The notes under the pieces are model-generated. The model had not been told where the DNA came from. It saw only the letters and a program-made list of their open reading frames with translations, and made no database searches. A DNA stretch of 64,000 nucleotides from Blastocatellia bacterium (GTDB lineage Bacteria; Acidobacteriota; Blastocatellia; UBA7656), in assembly GCA_035275065.1 (NCBI GenBank), contig DATENM010000004.1, forward strand, positions 27,198-91,197. The letters run 5' to 3'. Below are positions 18,861 to 27,638 of this stretch, one piece after another. The translations under genes were made by a program, and so were the position numbers. Within the stretch, counting starts at the first letter, position 1. Each line of letters begins with the position of its first letter.

Positions 18861-21800
18861 ATGGAAGTCTCCAGGAGAACGTTCATTAAAGCCACGCTCG
18901 CCGGCAGCGCCGGGCTGTCGGCTTTTGGCTTCAATCTCGCGCCGGTCTACGCGCAGACGCAAGCGCTGAAGATCGAGCGCACTTCTGAAACGCGCTCGAC
19001 TTGCCCATACTGCTCGGTCAGTTGCGGCGTCATCATCCACACACTGAGCGACAAGGGCAAGAATTCGACGCCGCAGGTCGTCCACGTCGAAGGCGACCCC
19101 GATCATCCGATCAACCGCGGCACGCTCTGCCCGAAGGGCGCTTCGCTTGAGCAGGACATTCACAATGAACGCCGCTTGATGAAACCGCAGGTGCGGCGTC
19201 CGGGCGCGACCGACTGGCAAGACATCTCGTGGGATGATGCCATCAACGAGATCGCCCGGCTGGTCAAGAAGACGCGCGACGAAACCTTCATCGAAAAGGA
19301 CGCGCAAGGGCACACCGTCAATCGCTGCGAAGGCATCAGTTGGGCCGGCGGCTGCACCGACACCAACGAGTTGAATTACCTCGCCGTCAAGGCGATGCGC
19401 AGCCTCGGGGTGGTCTATTTCGAAACCCAGGCCCGTGTTTGACATGGCCCGACGGTCTCAAGTTTGGGACCAACTTTCGGGCGCGGCGCGATGACCAACG
19501 GCTGGATCGATATCAAGAACACCGACATGATGTTGATCATGGGCGGCAACCCCGCCGAGAACCACCCCTGCGGCTTTAAGTGGCCGGTCGAAGCCAAGCG
19601 CAACCGCAACGCCAAGATGATCGTCGTTGACCCGCGCTTCACGCGCACGGCGGCGGTCGCCGACCTCTTCTTACAGATTCGTGCCGGCTCAGACATCGCC
19701 TTCCTCGGCGGCATGATCAACTATGCGATCAACAATAACCGTATCGCCTGGGATTACCTCAAGCATTACACCAACGCCGCCTTCATCATCAAGGATGGGT
19801 TCGAGCTGTCCGAAGACGGACTCTTTTCAGGCTTCGATGCCAACACCCAGGTTTACGACAAGGCGACGTGGAATTACCAGGAGGGCGGCAACATGACGCC
19901 TGCTGCCGGACAATCGGCTGCGGGAGCCGGTTCTGCGGCGGCAACCTCTGCCGGCGGCGGCCAGGCTTCAGCGCGGACGACTGCTGAGCAACATCAGGCG
20001 GGACAGCAATCCGCGTCGCGCCCCGAGCAGAAGAAAGGGTCGGCGCAAGGCGGCGGAAGTCTGTCCGGTGGCGCGTCGAAAGAAAAGAGCAATGGCGGCC
20101 AGGGGCCGCTCGGCGGCGGCCATCAGGCCGCGGGCGGGCCGGGCGCATCCGGGCAAGGCGGCCCCAACCCGCCGCCGCCGCTCCCGCCCAACACCGCCTA
20201 TGATCTGTCGCTTCAGCACCCACGCTCGGTCTTTCAACTGCTCAAGCAGCAGTACGCGCGCTATACGCCGGAGATGGTCGAGCGCATCACCGGCATCCCG
20301 CGCGACCAGTTCCTCAGAGCCGCCGACCTCTTCACCTCTGTGCGCAAGGATGGCGACATGAAGAAGGCGGCGACGATCATCTACGCCGTCGGCTGGACGC
20401 AGCACACCTTCGGCACGCAGATCATCCGCGCGGCGGCCATGCTGCAACTGCTGCTCGGCAACGTCGGGCGGGCGGGCGGCGGGGTCAATGCGCTGCGCGG
20501 CCACTCGAACATTCAGGGCGCTACAGACATGGGCGGCGTCTTCGACATCTTTCCCGGCTACCTGAAGATGCCGAACCCGACCGACACGGACCTTGCGACT
20601 TATCTCAAGCGCACGACGCCGACCGTCTCAAAGCCCACCGAATGGGATTCGTATAATTACTGGTCGAACACGCCAAAATTCATGGTGTCGTACCTCAAAG
20701 CGACGTTCGGCGACGCGGCGAAGAAGGAGAACGATTTCGCTTTCCACTATCTGCCGAAGATCGACCGGCGCTATTCCTGGGTCGAGATGTGGGATCGCAT
20801 GTACACAGGCGAGGTCAAAGGCCACATCGCCTTCGGCATGAACGGCGTGATGATCGGCCCGAACTCGCAGAAGAATATCGAAGCCTTAAAGAAGGCCGAC
20901 TGGCTGGTCGTCTGCGAAGTCTTCGCCGACGAGACGAGCGAGTTCTGGCGCTCGCCGGGCATCACTCCCGACGAGATGAAGAATATCAAGACGGCGGTCT
21001 ACCGCCTACCGGGCGCCGGGTTTGCCGAGAAGGACGGCACCTTCGTCAACTCGGCGCGCTGGCTGCAATGGAAGTACATCGCGCTGCCGACTCCGGGGCA
21101 GGCACGGATGGATCAGGAGATTCTGGCGCGAATCTTTTTAAAGGTGCGCGAGCTTTACCAGAAGGAGGGCGGCAAGTTTCCTGACGCGATTCTTAACGCC
21201 AGTTGGGCTTACTCGAACCCGACCAACCCGCCGCTCGCCGAAGTCGCCAAAGAGATCAATGGCCGGGCGCTCGCCGACCTCACCGACGAGAAACAGCCCG
21301 GCGTCACGATCAAAGCCGGCCAGCAATTGCCGGGCTTCGCCTGGCTGCGCGACGACGGCACCACGATGTGCGGCAACTGGCTCTACAGCGGCTCATGGAC
21401 TGAAGCCGGGGCGCAGTCGCAACGGCGCGGCACCGACGACCCGTCGGGACTCGGCGTCTACGCCAACTGGGCATGGTCGTGGCCGGCGAATCGTCGCGTG
21501 ATGTACAACCGTGCCTCGTGCGACCCGGCGGGCAAGCCCTGGGACACGGAGCGCAAGCAGGTCTGGTGGAACGAATCGGCGGGGCGCTGGGTTGGCAACG
21601 ATGTGCCCGACTTCAAGGCGGACTCGAAGCCTGCCGAGCACATGGGGCCGTTCATCATGAACCCCGAAGGCGTCGGGCGCATCTTCGCGCCGCTGGCGGC
21701 TTTTGCCGAAGGGCCTTTCCCCGAACATTACGAGCCGATTGAAAGCCCGGTTGCCAACCCGCTGCACCCGGCGCAATCTACCAACCCTGTGGTCAAGAAG

Positions 21801-22244
21801 TTCAAGACCGACCTGGACAAGTATGGCACGCCCGACCAGGGCTTCAATGTGGTCTGCACCACTTACCGGCTGACCGAGCACTATCACTACTGGACGAAGA
21901 ACAACCCGATGAGCGTCGAGCTGGTGCCGGAGCCCTTCGTCGAGATTCCCGCCGAGCTTGCCGATGAAATGGGCCTGCGCGGTGGTGAAAAAGTCCGCGT
22001 CACCAGCGCGCGCAATTCTTACGTCGCCAAGGCGCTGGTGACGCGGCGCATCAAGTCGATGATGATCGACGGGAAAAAGACTTACCAGATCGGCATCCCC
22101 ATCCACTGGGGCTATCGCGGCATCAAGGAAGATGAGGGCAAGACGGCGCTCGACCCGACCAACCTGCTGTCGCCGACGGTGATGGACCCGAACGCCTACA
22201 CGCCGGAGTTCAAAGGCTTCCTCGTGAAAATCGAGAAAGCATAA
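18861..22244 (+). CDS. formate dehydrogenase alpha subunit, selenocysteine-containing (in-frame TGA at 19440-19442)
   Basis: One 1127-aa Mo/W-bis-MGD selenoprotein of the FdnG/FdoG family, interrupted only by TGA as codon 194. The residues around it (ETQARV-Sec-HGPTVSSLGPTFGRG) match the Sec site of E. coli FdnG (Sec196), and both sides are in the same frame. It has a Tat signal (SRRTFIK, 4-10). The 4Fe-4S ligands are CPYCSVSCG plus a later TLCPKG, and GVNALRGHSNIQG and RLTEHYHYWTK are family blocks. It oxidises formate in the periplasm. Residues about 343-445 are a low-complexity Ala/Gly/Ser/Gln/Pro insert absent from the E. coli enzyme. Automated calling would split it into two genes. Confidence 0.93.
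19440..19471 (+). promoter_or_regulatory. selenocysteine codon with bacterial SECIS-like hairpin
   Basis: TGA at 19440-19442, then 11 nt, then stem GGTCTC (19454-19459), loop AAGTTT and GGGACC (19466-19471). All six pairs form, with one G-U. The distance from the TGA and the GU in the apical loop agree with bacterial SECIS elements read by SelB. The host must therefore carry selABC elsewhere. Confidence 0.8.
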
Positions 22245-22259
22245 AAGGGAGGAAGCCCG

Positions 22260-23159
22260 ATGGACATTGAAAGAACCCTGCAAATCAAAGCCATCTCCGG
22301 TCATCCCGGCACCGTGCCCGGTCGTGACGCCAGGCGCGAGCTGGAGGTCGCCAAGCTGATCGATGTGACCACCTGCATCGGCTGCAAAGCCTGCGAGGTC
22401 GCCTGCGTCGAATGGAACGATCACCCATTTCGCGAGACCGTTTTCGATAACACTTACCAGACGATGCCGACGACCGAGTGGAACTACTACAACCTCATCA
22501 AGTTCAACGAGCACCAGGACGGCGACGGCAATTTTCAATGGCTGATGCGCAAAGATCAGTGCATGCACTGCGCCGACCCTGGCTGCTTGCGCGCCTGCCC
22601 TGCGGATGGAGCGATTGTTCAGTACGCCAACGGCATCGTCGATTTTCAACAACAGAACTGCATCGGCTGCCAGTACTGCGTCTCGGGGTGCCCCTTCAAC
22701 ATTCCGCGCTTCAACACGGTCACCAAGAAGGTCTACAAGTGCACGCTCTGCTCGGATCGCGTCGGCGCAGGGCTTGAGCCGGCCTGCATCAAAGCCTGCC
22801 CGACCGGCTGCCTGCACTTCGGAACCAAAGACGAGATGAAGGCGATGGCCGAAACGCGCGCCGCGCAGTTACGCGACGACCCGCTGTTCCCCCGACCGAA
22901 TGCCGGCGTCTACGATCCGCAGTCTATCGGCGGCACGCATGTGCTCTACGTGCTGCACGACATCACCCAGCCGGAATTGTATGGCGGATTGCCAGCCAAT
23001 CCGCAGATTCCTGTGAGCTTCACCTTCTGGAAATACCTGGTCAAGCCCATCGGCCTGTTTATCACGATGATGGGGTTGCTGGCGGTTTTCTTCCACTACA
23101 TCTTCACCGGCCCGAAGCTGCCGCAGCCCGAAGCCCCCGTGCGAGAGGAGGACCTATGA
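22260..23159 (+). CDS. formate dehydrogenase beta subunit (four 4Fe-4S clusters)
   Basis: A 299-aa iron-sulfur protein of the FdnH/FdoH type. Cysteine clusters occur in order as CIGCKACEVACVEW, CMHCADPGCLRACP, CIGCQYCVSGCPF and CTLCSDR...CIKACPTGC. One C-terminal membrane helix (PIGLFITMMGLLAVFFHYIF) anchors it next to the cytochrome subunit. It passes electrons from the alpha subunit to the haems. It lies 15 bp after the alpha gene with GGGAGG upstream, and overlaps the gamma gene by 4 bp. Confidence 0.93.
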   Translation: MDIERTLQIKAISGHPGTVPGRDARRELEVAKLIDVTTCIGCKACEVACVEWNDHPFRETVFDNTYQTMPTTEWNYYNLIKFNEHQDGDGNFQWLMRKDQCMHCADPGCLRACPADGAIVQYANGIVDFQQQNCIGCQYCVSGCPFNIPRFNTVTKKVYKCTLCSDRVGAGLEPACIKACPTGCLHFGTKDEMKAMAETRAAQLRDDPLFPRPNAGVYDPQSIGGTHVLYVLHDITQPELYGGLPANPQIPVSFTFWKYLVKPIGLFITMMGLLAVFFHYIFTGPKLPQPEAPVREEDL

Positions 23160-23944
23160 CAACCTCGGTTGAGCAATTCGATGAGCGGGCGCGGCGCGGC
23201 TTCGGTCGTCTCGGGCGCACGACGGTGCATGAAGGCGAGTTGTTGCGCCATCCCGTCTACACGCGCTTCCTGCACTGGACGGTGGCGATCTTCTTCTTCC
23301 TGGCGCTGCTTTCGGGGCTGGCGATCTATTCGCCCTGGATGTTCCGCTGGCTAACGCCGCTGTTCGGCGGCGGGCCGATGACGCGATTCTTGCACCCGTG
23401 GTTTGGGCTAGGATTGGTCATCGTCTACTTCTTTCAGTTTTTGAACTGGCTTCGACTGATGCGTTGGACGGCGGCTGACCGCAAGTGGCTCGGCCGCCTG
23501 CCGGAATACGTCAAGGGCACTGATGCGGTCGAGCCGGAGTACGTCGGCTTTTTCAACGGCGGCCAGAAGCTACAATTCTGGGAGATCGTCATCGGCGCGG
23601 GCGTCCTGCTGATCACCGGCCTGTTCATGTGGTTCCCGGAAGTCTTCGGACGCCTTGCGGTCGCCATCGGCTATGTGCTGCATGACCTCTCGGCATTAAT
23701 TATGCTGGGCGGCATCTGGATTCACATCTACCTGAGCACGGTCGGGCAGCCGGGGACGCTCAGGGCGATGACCCGCGGCGCGGTGACGCGCGCCTGGGCG
23801 TGGACGCATCATCCGGCATGGTATAGGGACGCGACCGGGCGCGACCCGCGCGAAGATTACCAGCGTGCCGTCGAGCGTCAACGCCGGCAGCGCGAAAGCC
23901 ACCCCGGCGAGCCCGCCGCCGGCCCACCGCCGCGCGAGCCCTAG
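23156..23944 (+). CDS. formate dehydrogenase gamma subunit (cytochrome b556)
   Basis: A 262-aa membrane protein of the FdnI/FdoI family with about four transmembrane helices. Candidate haem ligands are the His residues in RFLHWTVAIFFFLALL (helix 1), FLHPWFGLGLVIVYFF (helix 2) and VLHDLSALIMLGGIWIHIYL (last helix). It transfers electrons from the beta subunit to quinone. The start ATG overlaps the beta stop (ATGA). The C-terminal tail is hydrophilic, rich in Arg and Pro, and longer than in E. coli. Confidence 0.92.
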   Translation: MTTSVEQFDERARRGFGRLGRTTVHEGELLRHPVYTRFLHWTVAIFFFLALLSGLAIYSPWMFRWLTPLFGGGPMTRFLHPWFGLGLVIVYFFQFLNWLRLMRWTAADRKWLGRLPEYVKGTDAVEPEYVGFFNGGQKLQFWEIVIGAGVLLITGLFMWFPEVFGRLAVAIGYVLHDLSALIMLGGIWIHIYLSTVGQPGTLRAMTRGAVTRAWAWTHHPAWYRDATGRDPREDYQRAVERQRRQRESHPGEPAAGPPPREP

Positions 23945-23952
23945 GTGTCGGG

Positions 23953-23990
23953 CTGCGCTTTGCCGGGGCGATGATGGCGCGCAGTTTTTT
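23953..23990 (+). terminator. rho-independent terminator after the formate dehydrogenase operon
   Basis: CTGCGC (23953-23958) pairs with GCGCAG (23979-23984). An inner GCC/GGC pair extends the stem past a TTT bulge, and six T residues follow at 23985-23990. It lies 9 bp after the gamma-subunit stop. Confidence 0.6.
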
Positions 23991-23992
23991 CC

Positions 23993-24021
23993 GTGACTTC
24001 AAAAATAACTTATACTATACT
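23993..24021 (+). promoter_or_regulatory. promoter-like sequence of the 24-33 kb cluster
   Basis: GTGACT (23993-23998), 17 bp, TATACT (24016-24021) in an AT-rich stretch right after a T-run. A very similar arrangement, TTTTTT then GTGACTT then an AT-rich spacer and TATGAT, recurs at 32830-32866. Confidence 0.4.
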
Positions 24022-24360
24022 GGCCGCGAAGTATCGTGGGGCAAGTTGTTACATCCCAGAGATTAGCCATTAACAGGTAAAGATATGGCTAAAGGCTTGA
24101 AGCTAGATGCAGTATCCCTCGGCATTTTATTCTAAGCTTCAATTCACTATGATAATTGTCCTATATGATCCTGGAGGAAGGACCGTCTCTGTTTCTCATC
24201 ATCCGTTCTGCGGCGCTGTCTCCGGTGAGGAACCGGAAACGGTGCGGTTGACCGAGAAGTGATCGCGTCGCCATCGTTTACGCAGACAGCAGCCAAAGCG
24301 TAGTTCGTCTAATGACAAGTACCCAGAAACCAGAGCAGCGTTTGGCAACCATTACTCAGT

Positions 24361-25350
24361 ATGAAAAGGAAAGTCCTATTAGCCTCTTCCGCAAGCCCCT
24401 ACCCGGTTGTGACCAGTGGGTGTGAGAGGCTGATTTTGGACTATCAACGCCACCTGTTGTCGGATTACGATGTTTATTTTCTGCTGACCGGCTCGGAAGC
24501 CTGGCAGCCGCTCGCCTTATTTCACCGGGACCAGCTCATCTCAAGCAGCGTCGCCATCGAAGAATTAGTGGCCCGTGATTTTCAATTTGCCCTGTTCGTC
24601 GGCTTCAAGGGGAATGCGTTCACGCGCCAGCTGGTCGCTCAAATCCCTTCCTTCTGTCTGACTGATACGCACCCGCGAGACGATCTGCCCGACCCCCTGT
24701 TCAAGGGGATTATGACGCACCGCAGCACCAGCCCGCATAAAGACACGCTGCTTTTGGGCGCTTGTTATAACTCGGATATTTTCTCCCCCGACCGGCGGCA
24801 GGAAGAGTTTATTTTATCCGTTGCCCGTATCCACCCGGATAAGAATCAACTGGAATTGGTCAGTGGCTACAAAGAGCGGATATACGAAAAATACGGCCTG
24901 CCCTTGTACCTGGTGGGCGGCGTCGGCGACGCGGATTATTTCCAGCACGTAGGCCAATACATCGATCAAGTCAGCGTTCGGTCAACCATAGACCCCCAGG
25001 CGCCGTTGGCCAAGACCGCCTGGAGACCTCCTGAACAAGTCGCCTCTCTCTGTAACCGCGCCAGGCTATTCGTCATGGCTTCGCCGAAAGAGAGCTTCTG
25101 TATCGCGTTAATCGAGGCCCTGGCCTGTGGGACGACTTGTGTAATCAATGGCAATTACTGGGGCTTTGACGAAGCCGACATCATGCCGCACGTTTATGGC
25201 AACACCACCGCAAAGCGGGGCCCGATCCTTGACTTGCTGGACAAGGCATTGAGCCGCGACATCCGCCTGGATGGCTCGGCATGGGCGAAGAAGTTTTCGC
25301 TGAAAGAAACCAGAAAGCCGCTCCTGGACTTTATCCATGATCGGCTTTAA
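24361..25350 (+). CDS. glycosyltransferase, GT4-like (GT-B fold)
   Basis: A 329-aa protein. The C-terminal nucleotide-sugar half is clear: LSVARIHPDKNQLELV (about 157-172), LYLVGGVGDADY, and SPKESFCIALIEALACG with the Glu-x7-Glu pattern of retaining GT4 enzymes. The N-terminal half is a short acceptor domain with SSASPYPVVTSGCERLI in place of the usual Gly-rich loop. Acceptor and donor are unknown. It heads a plus-strand run of nine genes to 32711. The first ATG is used; no strong ribosome site precedes it. Confidence 0.78.
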   Translation: MKRKVLLASSASPYPVVTSGCERLILDYQRHLLSDYDVYFLLTGSEAWQPLALFHRDQLISSSVAIEELVARDFQFALFVGFKGNAFTRQLVAQIPSFCLTDTHPRDDLPDPLFKGIMTHRSTSPHKDTLLLGACYNSDIFSPDRRQEEFILSVARIHPDKNQLELVSGYKERIYEKYGLPLYLVGGVGDADYFQHVGQYIDQVSVRSTIDPQAPLAKTAWRPPEQVASLCNRARLFVMASPKESFCIALIEALACGTTCVINGNYWGFDEADIMPHVYGNTTAKRGPILDLLDKALSRDIRLDGSAWAKKFSLKETRKPLLDFIHDRL

Positions 25351-25396
25351 AACGACAGGGCAACCGGCATCGGAGGGGCGGCTCTGGGTTTGACGT

Positions 25397-26152
25397 ATGC
25401 GAACGAGATTGTTCACCACACCAGTGCGGAGTACGGCCGACGTCAGAGATTTCTTTGACCGGGCGGCGCCCGCGTATGCCGAGCAGCACGGCCACCCTGA
25501 CCGCCTGCTCAAGTACCGCGTCGGCTTGATCAAACGCCACGCCCGCCCGCGTAACCACGAAGTCGTCCTTGATGTCGGTTGCGGCAATGGCCATCACCTT
25601 CAGGCGCTCGCCGCCGACATCGGCCAGGGCATTGGCGTTGATCTGTCTCCGGCCATGATCGAAATCGCCCGGGTGCGGCAGCGCGAGTCAACTGGGCAGG
25701 CAAGGCTCAGCTTTTTCAGCGACGACGCCCAGACGCTCGGACTGCTCGCCGCCGAGTCAATTGACCTGGCGATCTGTGTGGGCGCTTTCGAGCACATGCT
25801 CGATAAGCCAGCGGTGCTGGCCAATGTGCGCCGGGTGCTCAAGCCGCGCGGGCGGTTCTTCTGCCTGACGATTAACGGCGGCCATGTCTGGTATCAGCGA
25901 CTCGCCCCCCGGCTCGGACTGGCGACCTGTCACCTTTCCACCGACAGGTTCTTGAACCGCGATGAACTGCTGCGCCTGCTGTTCGAATCCGGGTTCTCTG
26001 GTGTCGAGACTGGCTGCTGGACATTCATTCCCAGAGGCGACATGCCCGCCGTGTGGGGGACGGTCTGCCGTGCGCTGGACCTGCTTGGCAGGCTGTTTAG
26101 AGTGCCCGCCTGGCGCGGCGGCTTGTGGGTGTGCGGTTGGAAAGCAGAGTGA
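25397..26152 (+). CDS. class I SAM-dependent methyltransferase
   Basis: A 251-aa protein. Motif I is VLDVGCGNGHHLQALA (about 55-70), followed by IGVDLSPAMIEIAR, DLAICVGAFEHML and VLKPRGRFFCLTING. This is the UbiE/BioC-like arrangement. The N-terminus has DVRDFFDRAAPAYAEQHGH, common in small-molecule methyltransferases. The C-terminus is hydrophobic and ends in GGLWVCGWKAE. It lies 46 bp after the glycosyltransferase and 79 bp before the GTP cyclohydrolase II fusion. The acceptor may be a product of that enzyme, which is inference from neighbourhood only. Confidence 0.82.
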   Translation: MRTRLFTTPVRSTADVRDFFDRAAPAYAEQHGHPDRLLKYRVGLIKRHARPRNHEVVLDVGCGNGHHLQALAADIGQGIGVDLSPAMIEIARVRQRESTGQARLSFFSDDAQTLGLLAAESIDLAICVGAFEHMLDKPAVLANVRRVLKPRGRFFCLTINGGHVWYQRLAPRLGLATCHLSTDRFLNRDELLRLLFESGFSGVETGCWTFIPRGDMPAVWGTVCRALDLLGRLFRVPAWRGGLWVCGWKAE

Positions 26153-26231
26153 GCCGCGACTGTCATTCAGACCGGGCCGGCGGGTCGGCTGCGGTCTGCC
26201 GGCCGCGGCTCGGAGCTTGGAGGCCAAAGTG

Positions 26232-27638
26232 ATGTCCGATGAGGTGAAAGTAACCCAAATCGCTTCCGCTCGTATCCCGACGCCGAGCGGCCAGGCTCAA
26301 CTACTCCTTTATGCGAGCAACCGGGATGATAAGGAGCATCTCGCCCTGCTGATCGGCGATGTCGCTCGTCAGCAAGACATGTTGGTGCGGGTGCATTCAG
26401 AATGTTTCACCGGCGACGTGCTCGGCTCGCTGCGCTGTGATTGCGGCGCCCAGCTAAGTCAGGCAATGGAGCTAATGGCGGAAGCCGGCCAGGGCATTCT
26501 CATCTATATGCGTCAGGAGGGGCGCGGCATCGGCCTGCTCAACAAGCTGCGCGCTTACAACCTTCAGGATCAGGGCTTCGACACCGTCGAGGCGAACCTG
26601 TTGCTGGGCCACGGCGCCGACGAACGCGATTACACGATTGCGGCGCTGATTCTCAAGCACCTCGGCATTCACTCCGTGCGCCTGCTGACCAACAACCCGT
26701 CGAAGACAGAGGGCCTGGAGCACTGCGGGATTACCGTGAGCGCCCGCCTGCCATTGCAATCCGGTGTCACTTCCGAGAACGCCGCTTACCTGCTGACCAA
26801 GGCGCAGCGGATGCGCCATGTGCTGAGCCTCGACCGATCTGAGGTCGCGCTGGCCGACGCCCGCCCTCGCTCGAACGGGCGACGAGGCCATGCGCCGGCG
26901 GCGCATCCCCAGCCAACTGATTCTGATGATCGCTTCGACGGTTTGTTGGCGAGGCTGTCCGAGTGTGGCCGACAACCCGACCGCCCCTTTGTCACGCTCA
27001 GTTATGCGCAGAGTGTTGATGGCTGTATCGCCGTGCGCTCGGGCGAGCCGCTGGCTCTGAGCGGCAGTGAATCCTTGCGACTGACTCACAGACTGCGCGC
27101 CGCCCATGACGCCATCCTGGTCGGCATCGGTGCGGTGCTGGCCGACAACCCGCGGCTGACGGTGCGGCTCGTCGAAGGCAAAGACCCGCAGGCCATTGTC
27201 GTAGACAGTCAGTTGCGCTTGCCGCTGACCGCAAACCTGCTGCGTCCCGGAGCCGGGACGGTCTGGGTGGCGACGACGGGAGCCGCCGACCGTCAACGTC
27301 AAGAGCGGTTGGAAGCGGCAGGCGCTCGCGTCCTGCGCCTGCCGGCGGACCCTCAAGGGAAGGTTGATCTGGCGGCCCTGCTGCGATGTCTCGCCGAGCT
27401 GGGCATCAACCGCCTGATGGTCGAGGGCGGCGCGGGCATCATCACCAGCTTCCTCGCCGAGCGGCTGCTTGACCAACTCGTGCTGACGGTGGCACCGCGG
27501 ATCGTCGGCGGCCTGGCTGCCGTCAACCGCTCGGACCGCTGCGAGCGCCCGCGGTTCCCGCAGCTTCGTAATCCGCATTACCAATCGCTGGGCGACGACC
27601 TGGTGCTTTGGGGAAACCCGGATTGGAGAGAAGCGTGA
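26232..27638 (+). CDS. GTP cyclohydrolase II fused to a RibD-type reductase domain
   Basis: A 468-aa fusion. Residues about 6-200 are GTP cyclohydrolase II with zinc Cys58, Cys69 and Cys71 (CFTGDVLGSLRCDC), GRGIGLLNKLRAYNLQDQG and LLTNNPSK, all intact. After a Pro/Arg-rich linker (about 205-240), residues 245-465 are a RibD C-terminal/Rib7-like reductase with FVTLSYAQSVDGCIA, ILVGIGAVLADNPRLTVR and LMVEGGAGIITSFL. There is no deaminase domain and no RibB domain. The expected product is 2,5-diamino-6-ribitylamino-pyrimidinone phosphate. ATG 26232 has GGAGG eight bases upstream; the longer open frame overlaps the methyltransferase and is rejected. Confidence 0.9.
   Translation: MSDEVKVTQIASARIPTPSGQAQLLLYASNRDDKEHLALLIGDVARQQDMLVRVHSECFTGDVLGSLRCDCGAQLSQAMELMAEAGQGILIYMRQEGRGIGLLNKLRAYNLQDQGFDTVEANLLLGHGADERDYTIAALILKHLGIHSVRLLTNNPSKTEGLEHCGITVSARLPLQSGVTSENAAYLLTKAQRMRHVLSLDRSEVALADARPRSNGRRGHAPAAHPQPTDSDDRFDGLLARLSECGRQPDRPFVTLSYAQSVDGCIAVRSGEPLALSGSESLRLTHRLRAAHDAILVGIGAVLADNPRLTVRLVEGKDPQAIVVDSQLRLPLTANLLRPGAGTVWVATTGAADRQRQERLEAAGARVLRLPADPQGKVDLAALLRCLAELGINRLMVEGGAGIITSFLAERLLDQLVLTVAPRIVGGLAAVNRSDRCERPRFPQLRNPHYQSLGDDLVLWGNPDWREA

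Larger units (their letters stand above)
23945..24360. other. intergenic region with terminator, promoter and a long leader
   Basis: About 415 bp between the formate dehydrogenase operon and the next cluster. The terminator is at 23953-23990 and a promoter-like sequence at 23993-24021. The remaining roughly 340 bp before the glycosyltransferase start have no gene and no recognised riboswitch. Confidence 0.5.

Noticed and set aside
19464..22244. Formate dehydrogenase large fragment as an independent gene
   Set aside because: It is in the same frame as 18861-19442, separated only by the Sec-type TGA with a SECIS-like hairpin, and its own start would remove conserved sequence.
25962..26231. N-terminal extension of the GTP cyclohydrolase II fusion
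   Set aside because: It overlaps the methyltransferase gene in another frame, is Cys/Pro-rich without family similarity, and ATG 26232 has a well-spaced GGAGG.
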